Shown here: positions 1-8,943 of the stretch, in pieces | How the letters are laid out: every line of letters starts with the position of its first letter | Numbering within the stretch: the first letter of the stretch is position 1 | From: Sulfitobacter sp. LCG007 | GTDB lineage: Bacteria > Pseudomonadota > Alphaproteobacteria > Rhodobacterales > Rhodobacteraceae | Reading direction: 5' to 3' | DNA length: 64,000 nucleotides | NCBI RefSeq assembly: GCF_040801785.1 | Contig: NZ_CP161805.1 | Coordinates: 1,240,001-1,304,000 of the forward strand | Translations under genes and position numbers: made by a program | The notes under the pieces: generated by a model | What the model saw: the letters and a program-made list of their open reading frames with translations, nothing else | The model's database searches: none | Told to the model about the DNA's origin: nothing

Positions 1-1
1 G

Positions 2-52
2 CGCGCCTACAACCGGGCCCTCGCGGCAACGGCGGCCGAGGAGCATTCCTGA
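2..52 (+). CDS. 3' end of an unidentified CDS (partial)
   Basis: An open frame enters from the left edge and ends at a TGA at 50-52. The last 16 residues end in AATAAEEHS. This is too short to assign a family. It is treated as a possible gene end because the frame is open to the window edge and no other gene covers the stretch; a chance frame cannot be excluded. Confidence 0.35.
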   Translation, partial: RAYNRALAATAAEEHS

Positions 53-85
53 TCGCGACCGACAGGGAACAGACGGGCCGAGGCG

Positions 86-430
86 TCAGATCTGTTCGAC
101 CGTCACGTCGTCGCTGGCATAGAAGGCGAGATGTTCCTTGATCGGCGCGACAGCGTCGAAGGGATCCTCGTAGGACCAGGCCGCGTTTTCGAGCGTCGTG
201 TTCTTCGTCACGAGGCTGAAATAGCTGGCGTCGCCCTTGTGCGGGCAATGGCTGGTCTTTTCGGTCCGGTCCAGAAAGGCCATCGCGATGTCCCCACGCG
301 GAAAGTAGATCACCGGCGCATAGCCGTCCTCAAGCAATTGCAGCGCGGCGGTGCTTTCCGCGATCACGGCCCCGCCGGCACGCACGGACCAGGTGCCACC
401 GGCGCTGCGGATTTCGATTCTTTCGGCCAT
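86..430 (-). CDS. DUF427 domain protein
   Basis: This is a 114-residue protein of the DUF427 family, small soluble proteins of unknown biochemical role. The typical core is visible: an N-terminal beta-rich half with AVIAES and VIYFPRGDI, then the conserved SHCPHKGDASYF segment around residues 73-85, and the WSYEDPFDAV segment near the C-terminus. The ATG at 430 was chosen because the family usually starts just before the first strand (MAERIEIR); a longer frame upstream runs into the end of the aminopeptidase gene and is not supported. It lies 85 bp downstream of the aminopeptidase P gene on the same strand and may be co-transcribed with it. Confidence 0.85.
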   Translation of the reverse strand: MAERIEIRSAGGTWSVRAGGAVIAESTAALQLLEDGYAPVIYFPRGDIAMAFLDRTEKTSHCPHKGDASYFSLVTKNTTLENAAWSYEDPFDAVAPIKEHLAFYASDDVTVEQI

Positions 431-515
431 CTTCTCGTGTTCCCCCAGAAGTCTCGAAGCCAGGATCGGACCTGCCCCTGCCAGAATCGTGCCGGGACCT
501 TGCCGGGCCGCACCC

Positions 516-2303
516 TCAGATCGGGGCGGTCGCGGCATCCAACCACGTTCTTGCCGCATCGGAAAGGCGTGGGCGGATCTTTTCGGCGACTTCTGCATGA
601 TATGCATTCAGCCAGTCCCGCTCGGGCGCTGTCAGCATGTCGGGAACGATGAGACGCCGGTCGATGGGCGCGAATGTGAGGGTGCGCCAGTCCAGCATCT
701 CGCGGTCCGCGTCCGCACCGGGCAGGGGCGGGGCGGTCCGGCAGACGAGCAGGTTCTCGATGCGGATTCCGAAGGCGCCCTCGCGGTAGTATCCGGGCTC
801 GTTCGAGAGGATCATGCCGGGTTCGAGCGGCACCGTGCTGATGCGGCTCAGCCGCTGCGGGCCCTCATGGACCGACAGATAGGCGCCGACACCGTGGCCC
901 AGCCCATGGTCGAAATCCTGCCCGGCGAGCCAGAGCGGCATGCGCCCGACGCATTCGATGTCACGCCCTGACAAGCCCTTCGGCCAGCGCAACCGGCTCA
1001 TCGCGATCATGCCCTGCAGAACCCGGGTGAAGGCTTGGCAGGCTGCCTGCGGCGGCGAGCCGATGGCGACGGTGCGGGTGATGTCGGTGGTGCCGTCCAG
1101 ATACTGTCCACCGCTGTCGATCACGATGATCTGCCCTTCCTCCAGGCGCGCATCGGTCTCTTCGGTCACCCTGTAGTGCATGATCGCCCCGTTGGGGCCG
1201 GTCCCGGCGATGGTCTCGAAGCTGATGTCCTGCAGCGCGTTGTCGTTGCGCCGGCAGCTTTCGAGCTTCCTCACGACATCGGTTTCCTTCAGGGTTCCCG
1301 GTTTCTGCGCGTCGAGCCAGGCGAGAAGTTCGACCACAGCCGCCCCGTCGCGCAGATGCGCCTCGGCGCTTCCCTCGATCTCGGCGGCGTTCTTGCAGGC
1401 CTTGGGCAGCGCGCAGGGATCGGTGGACAGCACCGGTTCCGACACCGCTTCCGCGACGATCAGCGGGACCGTGTGCTTGTCGAGCCTGACCTTGCCCTCA
1501 AGCGCGCGCAGAAAGCCGGGGAATTGCGCCGGGTCGTGCAGGGCGACATCCGCTCCCAGATGATCCCCGAGCCCCTCGAGTTTCGCCGCCGCCATGAAGA
1601 GATCGACCCGGCCGTCCGCATGGAGCACGGCGAAGCCCTGTGCGATCGGGTTGCGCGGGATGTCGGCGCCGCGGATGTTCAGCAGCCAGCAGACCGAATC
1701 CGGCAGGGTGATGACCGCGGCCGCGTGTCCGTCGCGATCGAGCAGGGCACCAAGCCGCGCGCGCTTGTCGGCATGGCTTTCGCCGGCGAATTCGATCGGA
1801 TGAACCTTTGCCGGGGCCATCGGCGGTGCCGGCTGGTCCTCCCAGATGCGGTCGACGAGGTTTTCGGTGGCGCGCAGCGTGATGCCGCTTGCCGCGAGGC
1901 TCTCGGTCAGGGTCTCGATCTGTCCGGCTGAATGCAGCCAGGGGTCGAAGCCCACGTTCCCGCCCTTTGGCAACATGTCGCGCAGCCAGTCCGCAAGCGA
2001 TACCTCGGGCCAGGGCACAGGGGTGTAGCAGGGCGCGACCTGAGCCTTGACCTGCGTCCGGTAGCGCCCGTCGATGAAGACACCCGCCACGTCGCGCAAC
2101 GCGGCGCAGAAACCCGCCGAGCCGGTGAAGCCCGTGAGCCAGGCAAGGCGTGCGTCATGATCGGCAACATATTCGCCCTGATGCGCGTCCGCGCGCGGGA
2201 CGAGGAACCCGTCCAGACCCGCGCGCGCGATCTCGTCGCGCAGCGCGTGGAGCCGTGGCGGCCCCTGTTCCGGCCGTGCCGTCACCTCGAAGGTCTGAAA
2301 CAT
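516..2303 (-). CDS. Aminopeptidase P family (M24B) metallopeptidase
   Basis: This 595-residue protein has the three-part layout of the long aminopeptidase P form: two creatinase-like N-terminal domains and a C-terminal pita-bread M24 domain. Such enzymes release N-terminal residues before proline and use a two-metal centre. The metal ligands can be read in order: the two aspartates of IDSGGQYLDGTTDITRT, the histidine of HGLGHGVG, the glutamate of SNEPG and the glutamate of IRIENL. Its length matches the bacterial long form rather than the roughly 440-residue E. coli PepP. It is probably cytoplasmic, since no signal peptide is seen. It lies just downstream of cobT on the same strand (51 bp gap). 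Confidence 0.9.
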   Translation of the reverse strand: MFQTFEVTARPEQGPPRLHALRDEIARAGLDGFLVPRADAHQGEYVADHDARLAWLTGFTGSAGFCAALRDVAGVFIDGRYRTQVKAQVAPCYTPVPWPEVSLADWLRDMLPKGGNVGFDPWLHSAGQIETLTESLAASGITLRATENLVDRIWEDQPAPPMAPAKVHPIEFAGESHADKRARLGALLDRDGHAAAVITLPDSVCWLLNIRGADIPRNPIAQGFAVLHADGRVDLFMAAAKLEGLGDHLGADVALHDPAQFPGFLRALEGKVRLDKHTVPLIVAEAVSEPVLSTDPCALPKACKNAAEIEGSAEAHLRDGAAVVELLAWLDAQKPGTLKETDVVRKLESCRRNDNALQDISFETIAGTGPNGAIMHYRVTEETDARLEEGQIIVIDSGGQYLDGTTDITRTVAIGSPPQAACQAFTRVLQGMIAMSRLRWPKGLSGRDIECVGRMPLWLAGQDFDHGLGHGVGAYLSVHEGPQRLSRISTVPLEPGMILSNEPGYYREGAFGIRIENLLVCRTAPPLPGADADREMLDWRTLTFAPIDRRLIVPDMLTAPERDWLNAYHAEVAEKIRPRLSDAARTWLDAATAPI

Positions 2304-2354
2304 CCCGTCTCCCGGTTCATCGATCCTGAAATATCCGCGCCGAGGACCGGACGG

Positions 2355-4226
2355 CTAGCCGGCCCGTCGCATGCCCATCACGCGCGCCCGCGCACGCGGG
2401 TCGCTGTCGAACAGGGCGGCGAGCTGCTCGGTCATCGCGCCTGCCAGCTGGTCCACGTCCGTGATCGTGACCGCCCGGTGGTAATAGCGCGTGACGTCAT
2501 GCCCGATGCCGATGGCCAGCAATTCGACCGCCTTGCGCTTCTCGACCAGGGCGATCACGTCGCGCAGGTGCTTCTCGAGATAGTTCGCCGGGTTCACCGA
2601 AAGCGTCGAATCGTCCACCGGCGCGCCGTCCGAGATCACCATCAGGATCTTGCGCGACTCCGAGCGGCCCAGCATCCGCCTGTGCGCCCATTCGAGCGCT
2701 TCGCCGTCGATGTTCTCTTTCAGCAGGCCCTCTTTCATCATCAGCCCGAGATTGCTGCGTGTGCGGCGCCAGGGCGCGTCCGCTGACTTGTAGATGATGT
2801 GGCGCAGGTCGTTCAGCCGCCCGGGCTGCTGCGGACGTCCGCCGCCCAGCCAGGCCTCGCGGGCCTGCCCGCCCTTCCAGGCGCGGGTCGTGAAGCCCAG
2901 GATCTCGACCTTGACGTTGCACCGCTCGAGCGTCCGGGCAAGCACATCGGCGCAGATCGCGGCGATCGAAATCGGCCGTCCCCGCATGGATCCGGAATTG
3001 TCGAGAAGCAGCGTGACGACGGTGTCGCGGAATTCGGTGTCCTTCTCGACCTTGAAGCTCAGCGGGGTGGTGGGGTTGGCCACAACCCGCGCCAGCCGCC
3101 CGGCATCGAGCATGCCCTCTTCCAGATCGAACTCCCAGCTCCGGTTCTGCTGGGCCTGAAGCCGCCGCTGCAACTTGTTGGCCAGCCGGCTCACCGCCCC
3201 CTTCAGCGGTTCGAGCTGCTGGTCGAGATAGGCGCGAAGCCGTTCGAGTTCGGCCGGATCGGCCAGGTCCTCGGCCGCGATGATCTCGTCATGGTCGGCC
3301 AGATACACGAGGTAGTTCGGGTCGGCTTCCGAGGCGGCCGGCGGGACGGGCGGCTCGAGCGGAGCCTCTCCCTCCGGCATCTCGGCCTCGTCGCCGAGCT
3401 CCTGGTCAGCCATGTCATCCATCGAGACCTGCGCCTCGGCGGCGTCGGGCTGCTGGTCCTGCGACTGCTCGGGAGAGGCGTCCGCCTCGTCCTCCTGGTC
3501 GTCCTGGCCGGTGCTGTCGGGCTCCTGATCGTCTTCCGAGCTTTCTTCCGCTTCGTCCTGCTGGTCCTCGTCGATGTCGTCCGGGTCTTCGCCCAGCTGA
3601 TCGCCGTAGCCGAGGTCGGAGATCATCTGCCGCGCGAACCTCGCGAAGGCCGCCTGATCGTCCAGTGTCCGGTTCACGTCTCCGAGCGTACCGCCCGCCT
3701 GATCCTCGATGTATCCGCGCCAGAGATCGGCCGCCGTCTGGGCGCCCGCGGGCAGCGTGCGTCCCGTCGCGAGCTGGCGGATCAGATACCCGGCGGCGAC
3801 GGGAAGCGGCACGTCGGATGCCTGCCGCACCTGGTCATACCCCTTGCGCATCGCTTCCCAGCCGATCTTGGCGTCGATGTTCTGCGCCGTTCCGGGCATG
3901 TCTCGGGCACCCATCGCCTCGCAGCGCGCCGTCTCCATCGCTTCGTAGAGTTCGCGCGCCATCTGCCCTTGCGGCAGGTAGCGTGAATGGGTCTGGTCGT
4001 TGTGATAGCGCCGGTGCAGCGCCAGGGCATCGGCCGTACCGCGCGCCAGCAGGACCTCGTCGCGGGTCATCCGGCGGCTGATCTGCGGCAGGCGCATCGC
4101 ATCGCCAGACAGGCCGGCGGGGTCCACCGAATAGGTCACATTCAGCTCCGGATCATGAGCCATGACCTTGGTCGCTTCCGCCAGTGCCCGCTTGAACGCG
4201 TCGGCCGGATTGTCGGACTGCTTCAT
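2355..4226 (-). CDS. cobT: Aerobic cobaltochelatase subunit CobT
   Basis: This 623-residue protein is the VWA-containing subunit of the ATP-dependent CobNST chelatase, which inserts cobalt into hydrogenobyrinic acid a,c-diamide in aerobic cobalamin synthesis. The N-terminal half begins [18 protein letters not shown] long, very acidic low-complexity linker rich in D, E, Q and S covers about residues 205-310. The C-terminal VWA domain carries the MIDAS motif DNSGSM near residue 409. CobT works with the AAA+ subunit CobS, which is encoded on the same strand about 1.1 kb away, beyond an intervening gene on the other strand. Length and domain order match the family. Confidence 0.95.
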   Translation of the reverse strand: MKQSDNPADAFKRALAEATKVMAHDPELNVTYSVDPAGLSGDAMRLPQISRRMTRDEVLLARGTADALALHRRYHNDQTHSRYLPQGQMARELYEAMETARCEAMGARDMPGTAQNIDAKIGWEAMRKGYDQVRQASDVPLPVAAGYLIRQLATGRTLPAGAQTAADLWRGYIEDQAGGTLGDVNRTLDDQAAFARFARQMISDLGYGDQLGEDPDDIDEDQQDEAEESSEDDQEPDSTGQDDQEDEADASPEQSQDQQPDAAEAQVSMDDMADQELGDEAEMPEGEAPLEPPVPPAASEADPNYLVYLADHDEIIAAEDLADPAELERLRAYLDQQLEPLKGAVSRLANKLQRRLQAQQNRSWEFDLEEGMLDAGRLARVVANPTTPLSFKVEKDTEFRDTVVTLLLDNSGSMRGRPISIAAICADVLARTLERCNVKVEILGFTTRAWKGGQAREAWLGGGRPQQPGRLNDLRHIIYKSADAPWRRTRSNLGLMMKEGLLKENIDGEALEWAHRRMLGRSESRKILMVISDGAPVDDSTLSVNPANYLEKHLRDVIALVEKRKAVELLAIGIGHDVTRYYHRAVTITDVDQLAGAMTEQLAALFDSDPRARARVMGMRRAG

Positions 4227-4364
4227 GCGAAACGCCGCCTCTTCTTCTCTTCGCAGGGACTTTCCGAAGCTTTGGCAGCTTTTCCGGGCAGGGTCAAAGG
4301 GGGCGGCAAACCTGCGCTTTGCAGGCGATCGGCGAAAATCCGCAGCGATCGTTCATCGTGCGAG

Positions 4365-4390
4365 GGAACTTCCGGCAGTTTCCGGCGGTT
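4365..4390 (+). promoter_or_regulatory. Possible EcfG-type promoter of the PRC-barrel gene
   Basis: GGAAC at 4365-4369 is followed 17 bases later by GGTT at 4387-4390, about 80 bases before the start codon at 4469. This is close to the alphaproteobacterial general stress sigma factor consensus (GGAAC, N16-17, CGTT), but the -10 half is imperfect. The weight comes from better matches before two related small genes in the window. Confidence 0.4.
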
Positions 4391-4468
4391 GTCAGGTCAC
4401 AGTTCGAAGGGTGCACCTGAAAGAAAGTTCCGAAAGGGGCGCCCATCCATCCCTGAAGGAGTGATGAA

Positions 4469-5218
4469 ATGAACAGTATCATGCAGAATACCAGCCGTCT
4501 TGCCCTTGCTGCCCTGCTGTCGGCCGCGCCCGTCCTCGGATTTGCACAGGCTACAGACAATACGCCGACGCAGGATCCCGCGACCCAGCAGATCGAAGGT
4601 CAGGCGGGCGCGCAGTCCGGCGCTCAGGACAACGCAGCGCCCATGCCCACGGAAAACGGGGCGAGCGACAGCACCGCGACCGCCGATGCTCCTGCCGCGG
4701 ATACGGAAACGGAACAGAGCGACACGGCTCAGGCGCCCGCCGAGCCGATGACCCCGCCCGCCGACGGTACGATGACCGCCGACGCACCTGCTGACGGCAC
4801 CGTGCAGGACGGCATGGCGACCGACACCGCGGAAGCAGAGACCGCCAAGCCGGTCGACGGTCAGATCATCATGCAGGACGAAGACACGATCCTGGCGAAC
4901 AACCTGATCGGATCCAATGTCTATTCGGCGGACGGTGAAGATGTCGGCGAGATCGACAACCTGATCATCAGCCTCGACGGGAAAGTTGAAGGTGTGGTGA
5001 TCGGCGTTGGCGGATTCCTCGGCCTTGGCGAGAAGGATGTCGCCGTCGAGATGGCCAGCCTCTCCACCACCACCGACGACATGGGCAACATCCGTTTGGT
5101 GACGTCGGCGACGAAGGCCGATTTCGAAGCTGCGGAAGACTTTGTCACGACTGACCAGGTCGCGGCAGAAAGTGCCGCAGATCCGATGGCAGCGCCGACA
5201 GCGCCGGCGACTGAATAA
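4469..5218 (+). CDS. Secreted PRC-barrel domain protein
   Basis: This is a 249-residue exported protein. A signal peptide (residues about 1-27, hydrophobic core LALAALLSAAPVLGFA, cleavage near AQA) is followed by a long disordered region rich in A, T, D, P and Q (about 28-140). A PRC-barrel domain then covers about 142-212, with GSNVYSADGEDVGEIDNLI and VEGVVIGVGGFLGLGEKDV. PRC-barrels occur in reaction centre H subunits and in many small envelope or stress proteins of alphaproteobacteria; the biochemical role here is unknown. It has a good ribosome binding site (GAAGGAG) and its own terminator. It ends in TAPATE, as does the small membrane protein at 19139-19432. Confidence 0.85.
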   Translation: MNSIMQNTSRLALAALLSAAPVLGFAQATDNTPTQDPATQQIEGQAGAQSGAQDNAAPMPTENGASDSTATADAPAADTETEQSDTAQAPAEPMTPPADGTMTADAPADGTVQDGMATDTAEAETAKPVDGQIIMQDEDTILANNLIGSNVYSADGEDVGEIDNLIISLDGKVEGVVIGVGGFLGLGEKDVAVEMASLSTTTDDMGNIRLVTSATKADFEAAEDFVTTDQVAAESAADPMAAPTAPATE

Positions 5219-5241
5219 GCCGTCGTTTCCGCCACGGTTCG

Positions 5242-5276
5242 GGGCCGCCTCTGTCGAGGCGGCCCTTTTCTATTTT
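5242..5276 (+). terminator. Rho-independent terminator of the PRC-barrel gene
   Basis: A perfect 9-bp stem (GGGCCGCCT at 5242-5250 with AGGCGGCCC at 5257-5265) with a six-base loop is followed by TTTTCTATTTTC. It lies 24 bases after the stop codon at 5218. Confidence 0.9.
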
Positions 5277-5369
5277 CTCTAAGGATGTGGAGACCGAAGT
5301 TCGCGTTCTGTGTGAGCGTCATAGCCGCGTCGCGCAGCTATCCCGCGTCAGTCAACCTGAACCCTTCGC

Positions 5370-6377
5370 TCACCCCAGACTCAGGCTCGCAGAACTTTCG
5401 GGCAGTTCCTCGTCGAAGAGGCGCTGATAGAACTCCGCCACTGTCTGCCGCTCGAGTTCGTCGCATTTGTTGAGGAACGACAGGCGGAAAGCGTAGCCGA
5501 CGTTGCGGAAGATCTCGGCGTTCTGCGCCCAGGAGATGACTGTGCGTGGGCTCATGACCGTGGACAGATCCCCGTTCATGAAGGCCGTCCGCGTCAGGTC
5601 CGCCACGGTCACCATGTGCTTGACCGTCTTGCGCCCCTTCTCGGTGTTGTAATGCGGGTTCTTCGCCAGCACGATCGCCGTCTCGGCGTCGATGGAGAGG
5701 TAGTTCAGCGTGGCCACCAGCGACCAGCGGTCCATCTGGCCCTGGTTGATCTGCTGGGTCCCGTGATAGAGCCCCGTAGTGTCGCCCAGACCGACCGTAT
5801 TGGCCGTCGCGAAGATGCGGAAATAGGGATGGGGCGTGAGCACCTTGTTCTGGTCGAGCAGCGTCAGCTTGCCGTCCACCTCGAGCACCCGCTGGATGAC
5901 GAACATCACGTCGGCCCGCCCCGCGTCGTATTCGTCGAAGACGATGGCGCAGGGGTTGCGCAGGGCCCAGGGGAGGATGCCCTCCTGGAACTCGGTGACC
6001 TGCTTGCCGTCCTTGAGCTTGATCGCATCCTTGCCGATCAGGTCGATCCGGCTGATGTGGCTGTCGAGGTTGACGCGCACCGTCGGCCAGTTGAGCCGCG
6101 CCGCGACCTGTTCGATATGGGTCGACTTGCCCGTGCCGTGATAGCCCTGGATCATGACGCGCCGGTTGTGCGAGAAGCCCGCGAGGATCGCCAGCGTCGT
6201 GTCGGGATCGAACTTGTAGGTGGAATCGTGATCCGGCACCCGGTCCGAGCCTTCGTCGAAGCCCTTCACGATCATGTCGGTGTCGATCCCGAAGACCTCG
6301 CGGACCGAGACCTCGTTGGTCGGTTTCATCTTGATGTCCAAACCGCCATCGGCCATCGCCTGCCTGTCCTTGCTCAT
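5370..6377 (-). CDS. cobS: Aerobic cobaltochelatase subunit CobS
   Basis: This 335-residue AAA+ (MoxR-clade) ATPase is the motor subunit of the CobNST cobaltochelatase. It pairs with CobT, encoded on the same strand at 2355-4226. Visible motifs are the Walker A GYHGTGKS (about 78-85), the segment [17 protein letters not shown] and the Walker B FDEYD (about 147-151). Length and sequence match classical CobS closely. The ATG at 6377 has an AGGTG ribosome binding site at suitable distance; an internal ATG seven codons later is possible. In related genomes the J-domain gene and bolA, here at 8944-9907, are close neighbours of cobS; here an unrelated gene separates them. Confidence 0.95.
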   Translation of the reverse strand: MSKDRQAMADGGLDIKMKPTNEVSVREVFGIDTDMIVKGFDEGSDRVPDHDSTYKFDPDTTLAILAGFSHNRRVMIQGYHGTGKSTHIEQVAARLNWPTVRVNLDSHISRIDLIGKDAIKLKDGKQVTEFQEGILPWALRNPCAIVFDEYDAGRADVMFVIQRVLEVDGKLTLLDQNKVLTPHPYFRIFATANTVGLGDTTGLYHGTQQINQGQMDRWSLVATLNYLSIDAETAIVLAKNPHYNTEKGRKTVKHMVTVADLTRTAFMNGDLSTVMSPRTVISWAQNAEIFRNVGYAFRLSFLNKCDELERQTVAEFYQRLFDEELPESSASLSLG

Positions 6378-6598
6378 CTCTGCACCTCACCGAGGCCACT
6401 GCATCCGCCCGCCGTGGTGCAACATATCGGGGGCAGGTGCAAGGGGATGGGGTGGGTGTGGGTTTGCCGAGGTGGAGGCTGACGTCGCTGTGGGGTGGTT
6501 TCCCGTCATTCGCTGCGTCGGCCACGAACGGCAGCAACGCGAAGAAAGTGGCGTGTTGGGTGGGCGAGTGCCCGTTGCCTTGAAAATGACCAGCGAGA

Positions 6599-6627
6599 TT
6601 GACCCTGGAAGTGCTAGTGCTGATAAG
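6599..6627 (+). promoter_or_regulatory. Sigma-70-like promoter of the GHKL-nuclease gene
   Basis: TTGACC at 6599-6604 and GATAAG at 6622-6627 are separated by exactly 17 bases. They lie 37 bases upstream of the ATG at 6665, which has a GAAGG ribosome binding site at 6653-6657. The gene therefore appears to be transcribed independently of its host neighbours. The rest of the 287-bp gap from cobS (6378-6598) is G-rich and shows no other recognisable element. Confidence 0.55.
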
Positions 6628-6664
6628 TGTCGTTACAAGAAGGCGAGACACTGAAGGCTAGATC

Positions 6665-8767
6665 ATGACATTAGACATCCGCGGCAGCCTCAAGAATACT
6701 CGTAAGAGCAAGAACGCCCTCGTCGTTGTCGATGAGTTGATGGCGAACTCGATTGATGCTTTCTTGATTAGACGGTCCGCATCCGGCGGCGATTTAAGTC
6801 TTGAAATCAATTTCACAACTAAGGCGCGAAAATCAGATCTGCTTGGCCAAGAATATGACTTGGAAGTCGAATGCGTTGACAACGGGTGCGGCCTTGGGCC
6901 GGATCAGTTAAAGGCGTTTCTCACCAAAGACACTTCATACAAAGATGATCTTAGAATTTCGGGTATTGGGAATTGCAAAGGTGCAGGTCGAGTTCAGTTC
7001 TTTCACCATTTCTCAAAGTTATCACTGTCGTCAATGTATTCAAAGGATGGTAAGAAATTCAGCGTACACTTGCCTGCTGAAGACTCCCGAAAATTAATTG
7101 AAGAGAATGATTTCAAAATTGAGCCACGTGACGATGGTGAGATTGGAACTAGCGTAAGACTTTCAGGGGTTTTGCCCAAAGTCCGAGAAACGATATTCAC
7201 CGTTCAGTTCGTTCAGGAGTCGTTCGAAGCTGCAGCGCTCAAGCAGTATGTTTTGTTCAGCGCACTACAGAGGTTTGTGAGCCTCCAAGATGTTCTTGGG
7301 GATTTTCGTATCGAGTTTGAGAGCGATCTTGATGGCGTAAAATCAAGCGCGACCTTGAGTGCGTCAGACATTCCGGAGCGCACATCAGTGAGCAATCTGG
7401 ATATTATTCATGTGGAAGATGATCAGACCATTAAAGCGCCAGTGATCGTGACGCACTATAGGCTTGATGAGGGCAGGTATCCCCTGCCGAAGAACGTTGT
7501 TGGATTGTGTGCGAGGTCTGCAATCGCTGAGGACATAACCAAACGGTACCTTCGGTCCAAGTCGATTGAGAACAATGCAATTCGAGGATTCTATCATATA
7601 ATCCTTGTAGAAGGCCAACTGCTTGACGAAGGCGTGAATGAACATCGAGATGGGTTCGACAAAATTCGGCAAGAAAATGGGAACGCTGACCTGTTTGACG
7701 GAATCCAGATTAGCTTCGAAGACATTTACGCTAAGCTTGATGACAAGGTGCAAGAGATACTGACGCCGCCCGACTGGTCTCGCGATAAGATCGTGTCCGA
7801 AGTCGGTAAAGATTTCGGGGTTTCGGAAGAAATGTTGTCTCACTCCAATACACGAGTGACGTTTGGTGACACGCCCTCCAGTGTTGCAAAGCGGGCGCTT
7901 AGAAACTTGCAGGACAAAGTAGTCGATGAAACGGCCAGTCTTTTGTCGATGAAGGAGGCAATCGCACAACTGGAGCCGGACAGTGATGATTTCCGGCGCA
8001 AAGTTAATGAGTTGTCTTGGCAGTTCACAGCGTCATTGAAAACTGTGGATATGGCTAATCTTTCCCAGCTGGTAGTGCGGCGATCCAATATGATCGAAGT
8101 TCTGGCTATGGCAGTGAAAGAACTATTGAAAGTTCAAACCGACGTTCGGCCCGGGGAGCGTAAGAAAAATGAAGCTCTTATTCATAATATATTCTTTCCT
8201 ATGCGGAAAGATAGCAGCGAGATTTCAGATCACGATGTTTGGCTTCTGAGTGAAGAATATCACTATTACGACTACATCGCCTCAGACAAGCCGCTGAGCC
8301 AGATCAGAATGGGTGATGAAATGTTGTTCGAGGAAGAAATTGACGCACGTGTTGATGAGTTCCTCGGCCGTATGAGCCAGGAAAACAAGGCGGTACGGCC
8401 TGATATCGCACTTTTCCATGAAGAAGGAGCGGTTGTAATTGTTGAGTTTAAAGCGCCGGGAGTTAGTTTGGACAATCACTTTGGTGATTTGGTGGAGTAC
8501 GCAACGTTGCTGGCGGCCAAGTCTAGAGGCAAGCTAAGGAAGTTCTACGGTTATCTCATTGGCGATAAAGTCAATAGTGCCCGCTTGGGTAGCTTTAAGC
8601 CGTTGCCGGGGGCGAAGGGGTGGTTTGATACAACAGATATTCGGGAACCTGAAACTCAAGTTGGGATTGGACAACTCTACTCGGAGCTGTTGTACTATGA
8701 TGACGTAGTCGAGCGTTCGCGAAAGCGCATTGAGGTGTATCGGGAGCGTTTAAAGCTCCCTAACTGA
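6665..8767 (+). CDS. GHKL ATPase fused to PD-(D/E)xK-type nuclease, putative defence protein
   Basis: This is a 700-residue protein. The N-terminal third is a complete Bergerat-fold ATPase of the Hsp90/MutL type: N-box DELMANSIDA (E24, N28, D31), G1 box DNGCGL (72-77), glycine-rich lid GIGNCKGAGR (100-109) and a G3-like GTSVRL (161-166). A middle, largely helical part follows. The C-terminal part fits a PD-(D/E)xK nuclease: E503 in NEALIHN, D580 in RPDIALF, then E594 and K596 in VIVEFKAP. The segment EYHYYDYIASDKPL lies between them. The ATPase motifs are clear; the nuclease call is inferred from motif spacing. No signal peptide or membrane segment is seen, so it should be cytoplasmic. The coding sequence is markedly AT-richer than both neighbours, and this single gene splits an otherwise conserved neighbourhood, which suggests horizontal transfer. 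Anti-phage or DNA-repair roles are plausible but unproven. Confidence 0.85.
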   Translation: MTLDIRGSLKNTRKSKNALVVVDELMANSIDAFLIRRSASGGDLSLEINFTTKARKSDLLGQEYDLEVECVDNGCGLGPDQLKAFLTKDTSYKDDLRISGIGNCKGAGRVQFFHHFSKLSLSSMYSKDGKKFSVHLPAEDSRKLIEENDFKIEPRDDGEIGTSVRLSGVLPKVRETIFTVQFVQESFEAAALKQYVLFSALQRFVSLQDVLGDFRIEFESDLDGVKSSATLSASDIPERTSVSNLDIIHVEDDQTIKAPVIVTHYRLDEGRYPLPKNVVGLCARSAIAEDITKRYLRSKSIENNAIRGFYHIILVEGQLLDEGVNEHRDGFDKIRQENGNADLFDGIQISFEDIYAKLDDKVQEILTPPDWSRDKIVSEVGKDFGVSEEMLSHSNTRVTFGDTPSSVAKRALRNLQDKVVDETASLLSMKEAIAQLEPDSDDFRRKVNELSWQFTASLKTVDMANLSQLVVRRSNMIEVLAMAVKELLKVQTDVRPGERKKNEALIHNIFFPMRKDSSEISDHDVWLLSEEYHYYDYIASDKPLSQIRMGDEMLFEEEIDARVDEFLGRMSQENKAVRPDIALFHEEGAVVIVEFKAPGVSLDNHFGDLVEYATLLAAKSRGKLRKFYGYLIGDKVNSARLGSFKPLPGAKGWFDTTDIREPETQVGIGQLYSELLYYDDVVERSRKRIEVYRERLKLPN

Positions 8768-8790
8768 CTGGGCGTTTTGCGGCCAGCTAT

Positions 8791-8820
8791 AGGCGATGAA
8801 AGATTTAGTCTTCGCCTTTT
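8791..8820 (+). terminator. Weak terminator-like hairpin after the GHKL-nuclease gene
   Basis: AGGCG at 8791-8795 pairs with CGCCT at 8813-8817. A weaker inner AAGA/TCTT pairing closes the stem, and TTTT follows at 8817-8820. It lies 23 bases after the stop codon. The stem is imperfect, so this is tentative. The remaining gap up to 8943 is still AT-richer than average and holds no recognisable gene. Confidence 0.35.
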
Positions 8821-8943
8821 CGTGAGGCTTCATCGAGTTCCAACTGCATCTTGCGCGGAGGTCCTGCTTGGTCTGATACCGGCTATCAGCTTAGTTTCGA
8901 GCGGATGTCTGCAGAGGGCCGCAAGCAACCCCATCCCCCCATC

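Noticed and set aside
2355-6377. A cobalamin riboswitch for the cobaltochelatase genes.
   Set aside because: No B12-box-like conserved core or large structured leader is visible before cobT or cobS.
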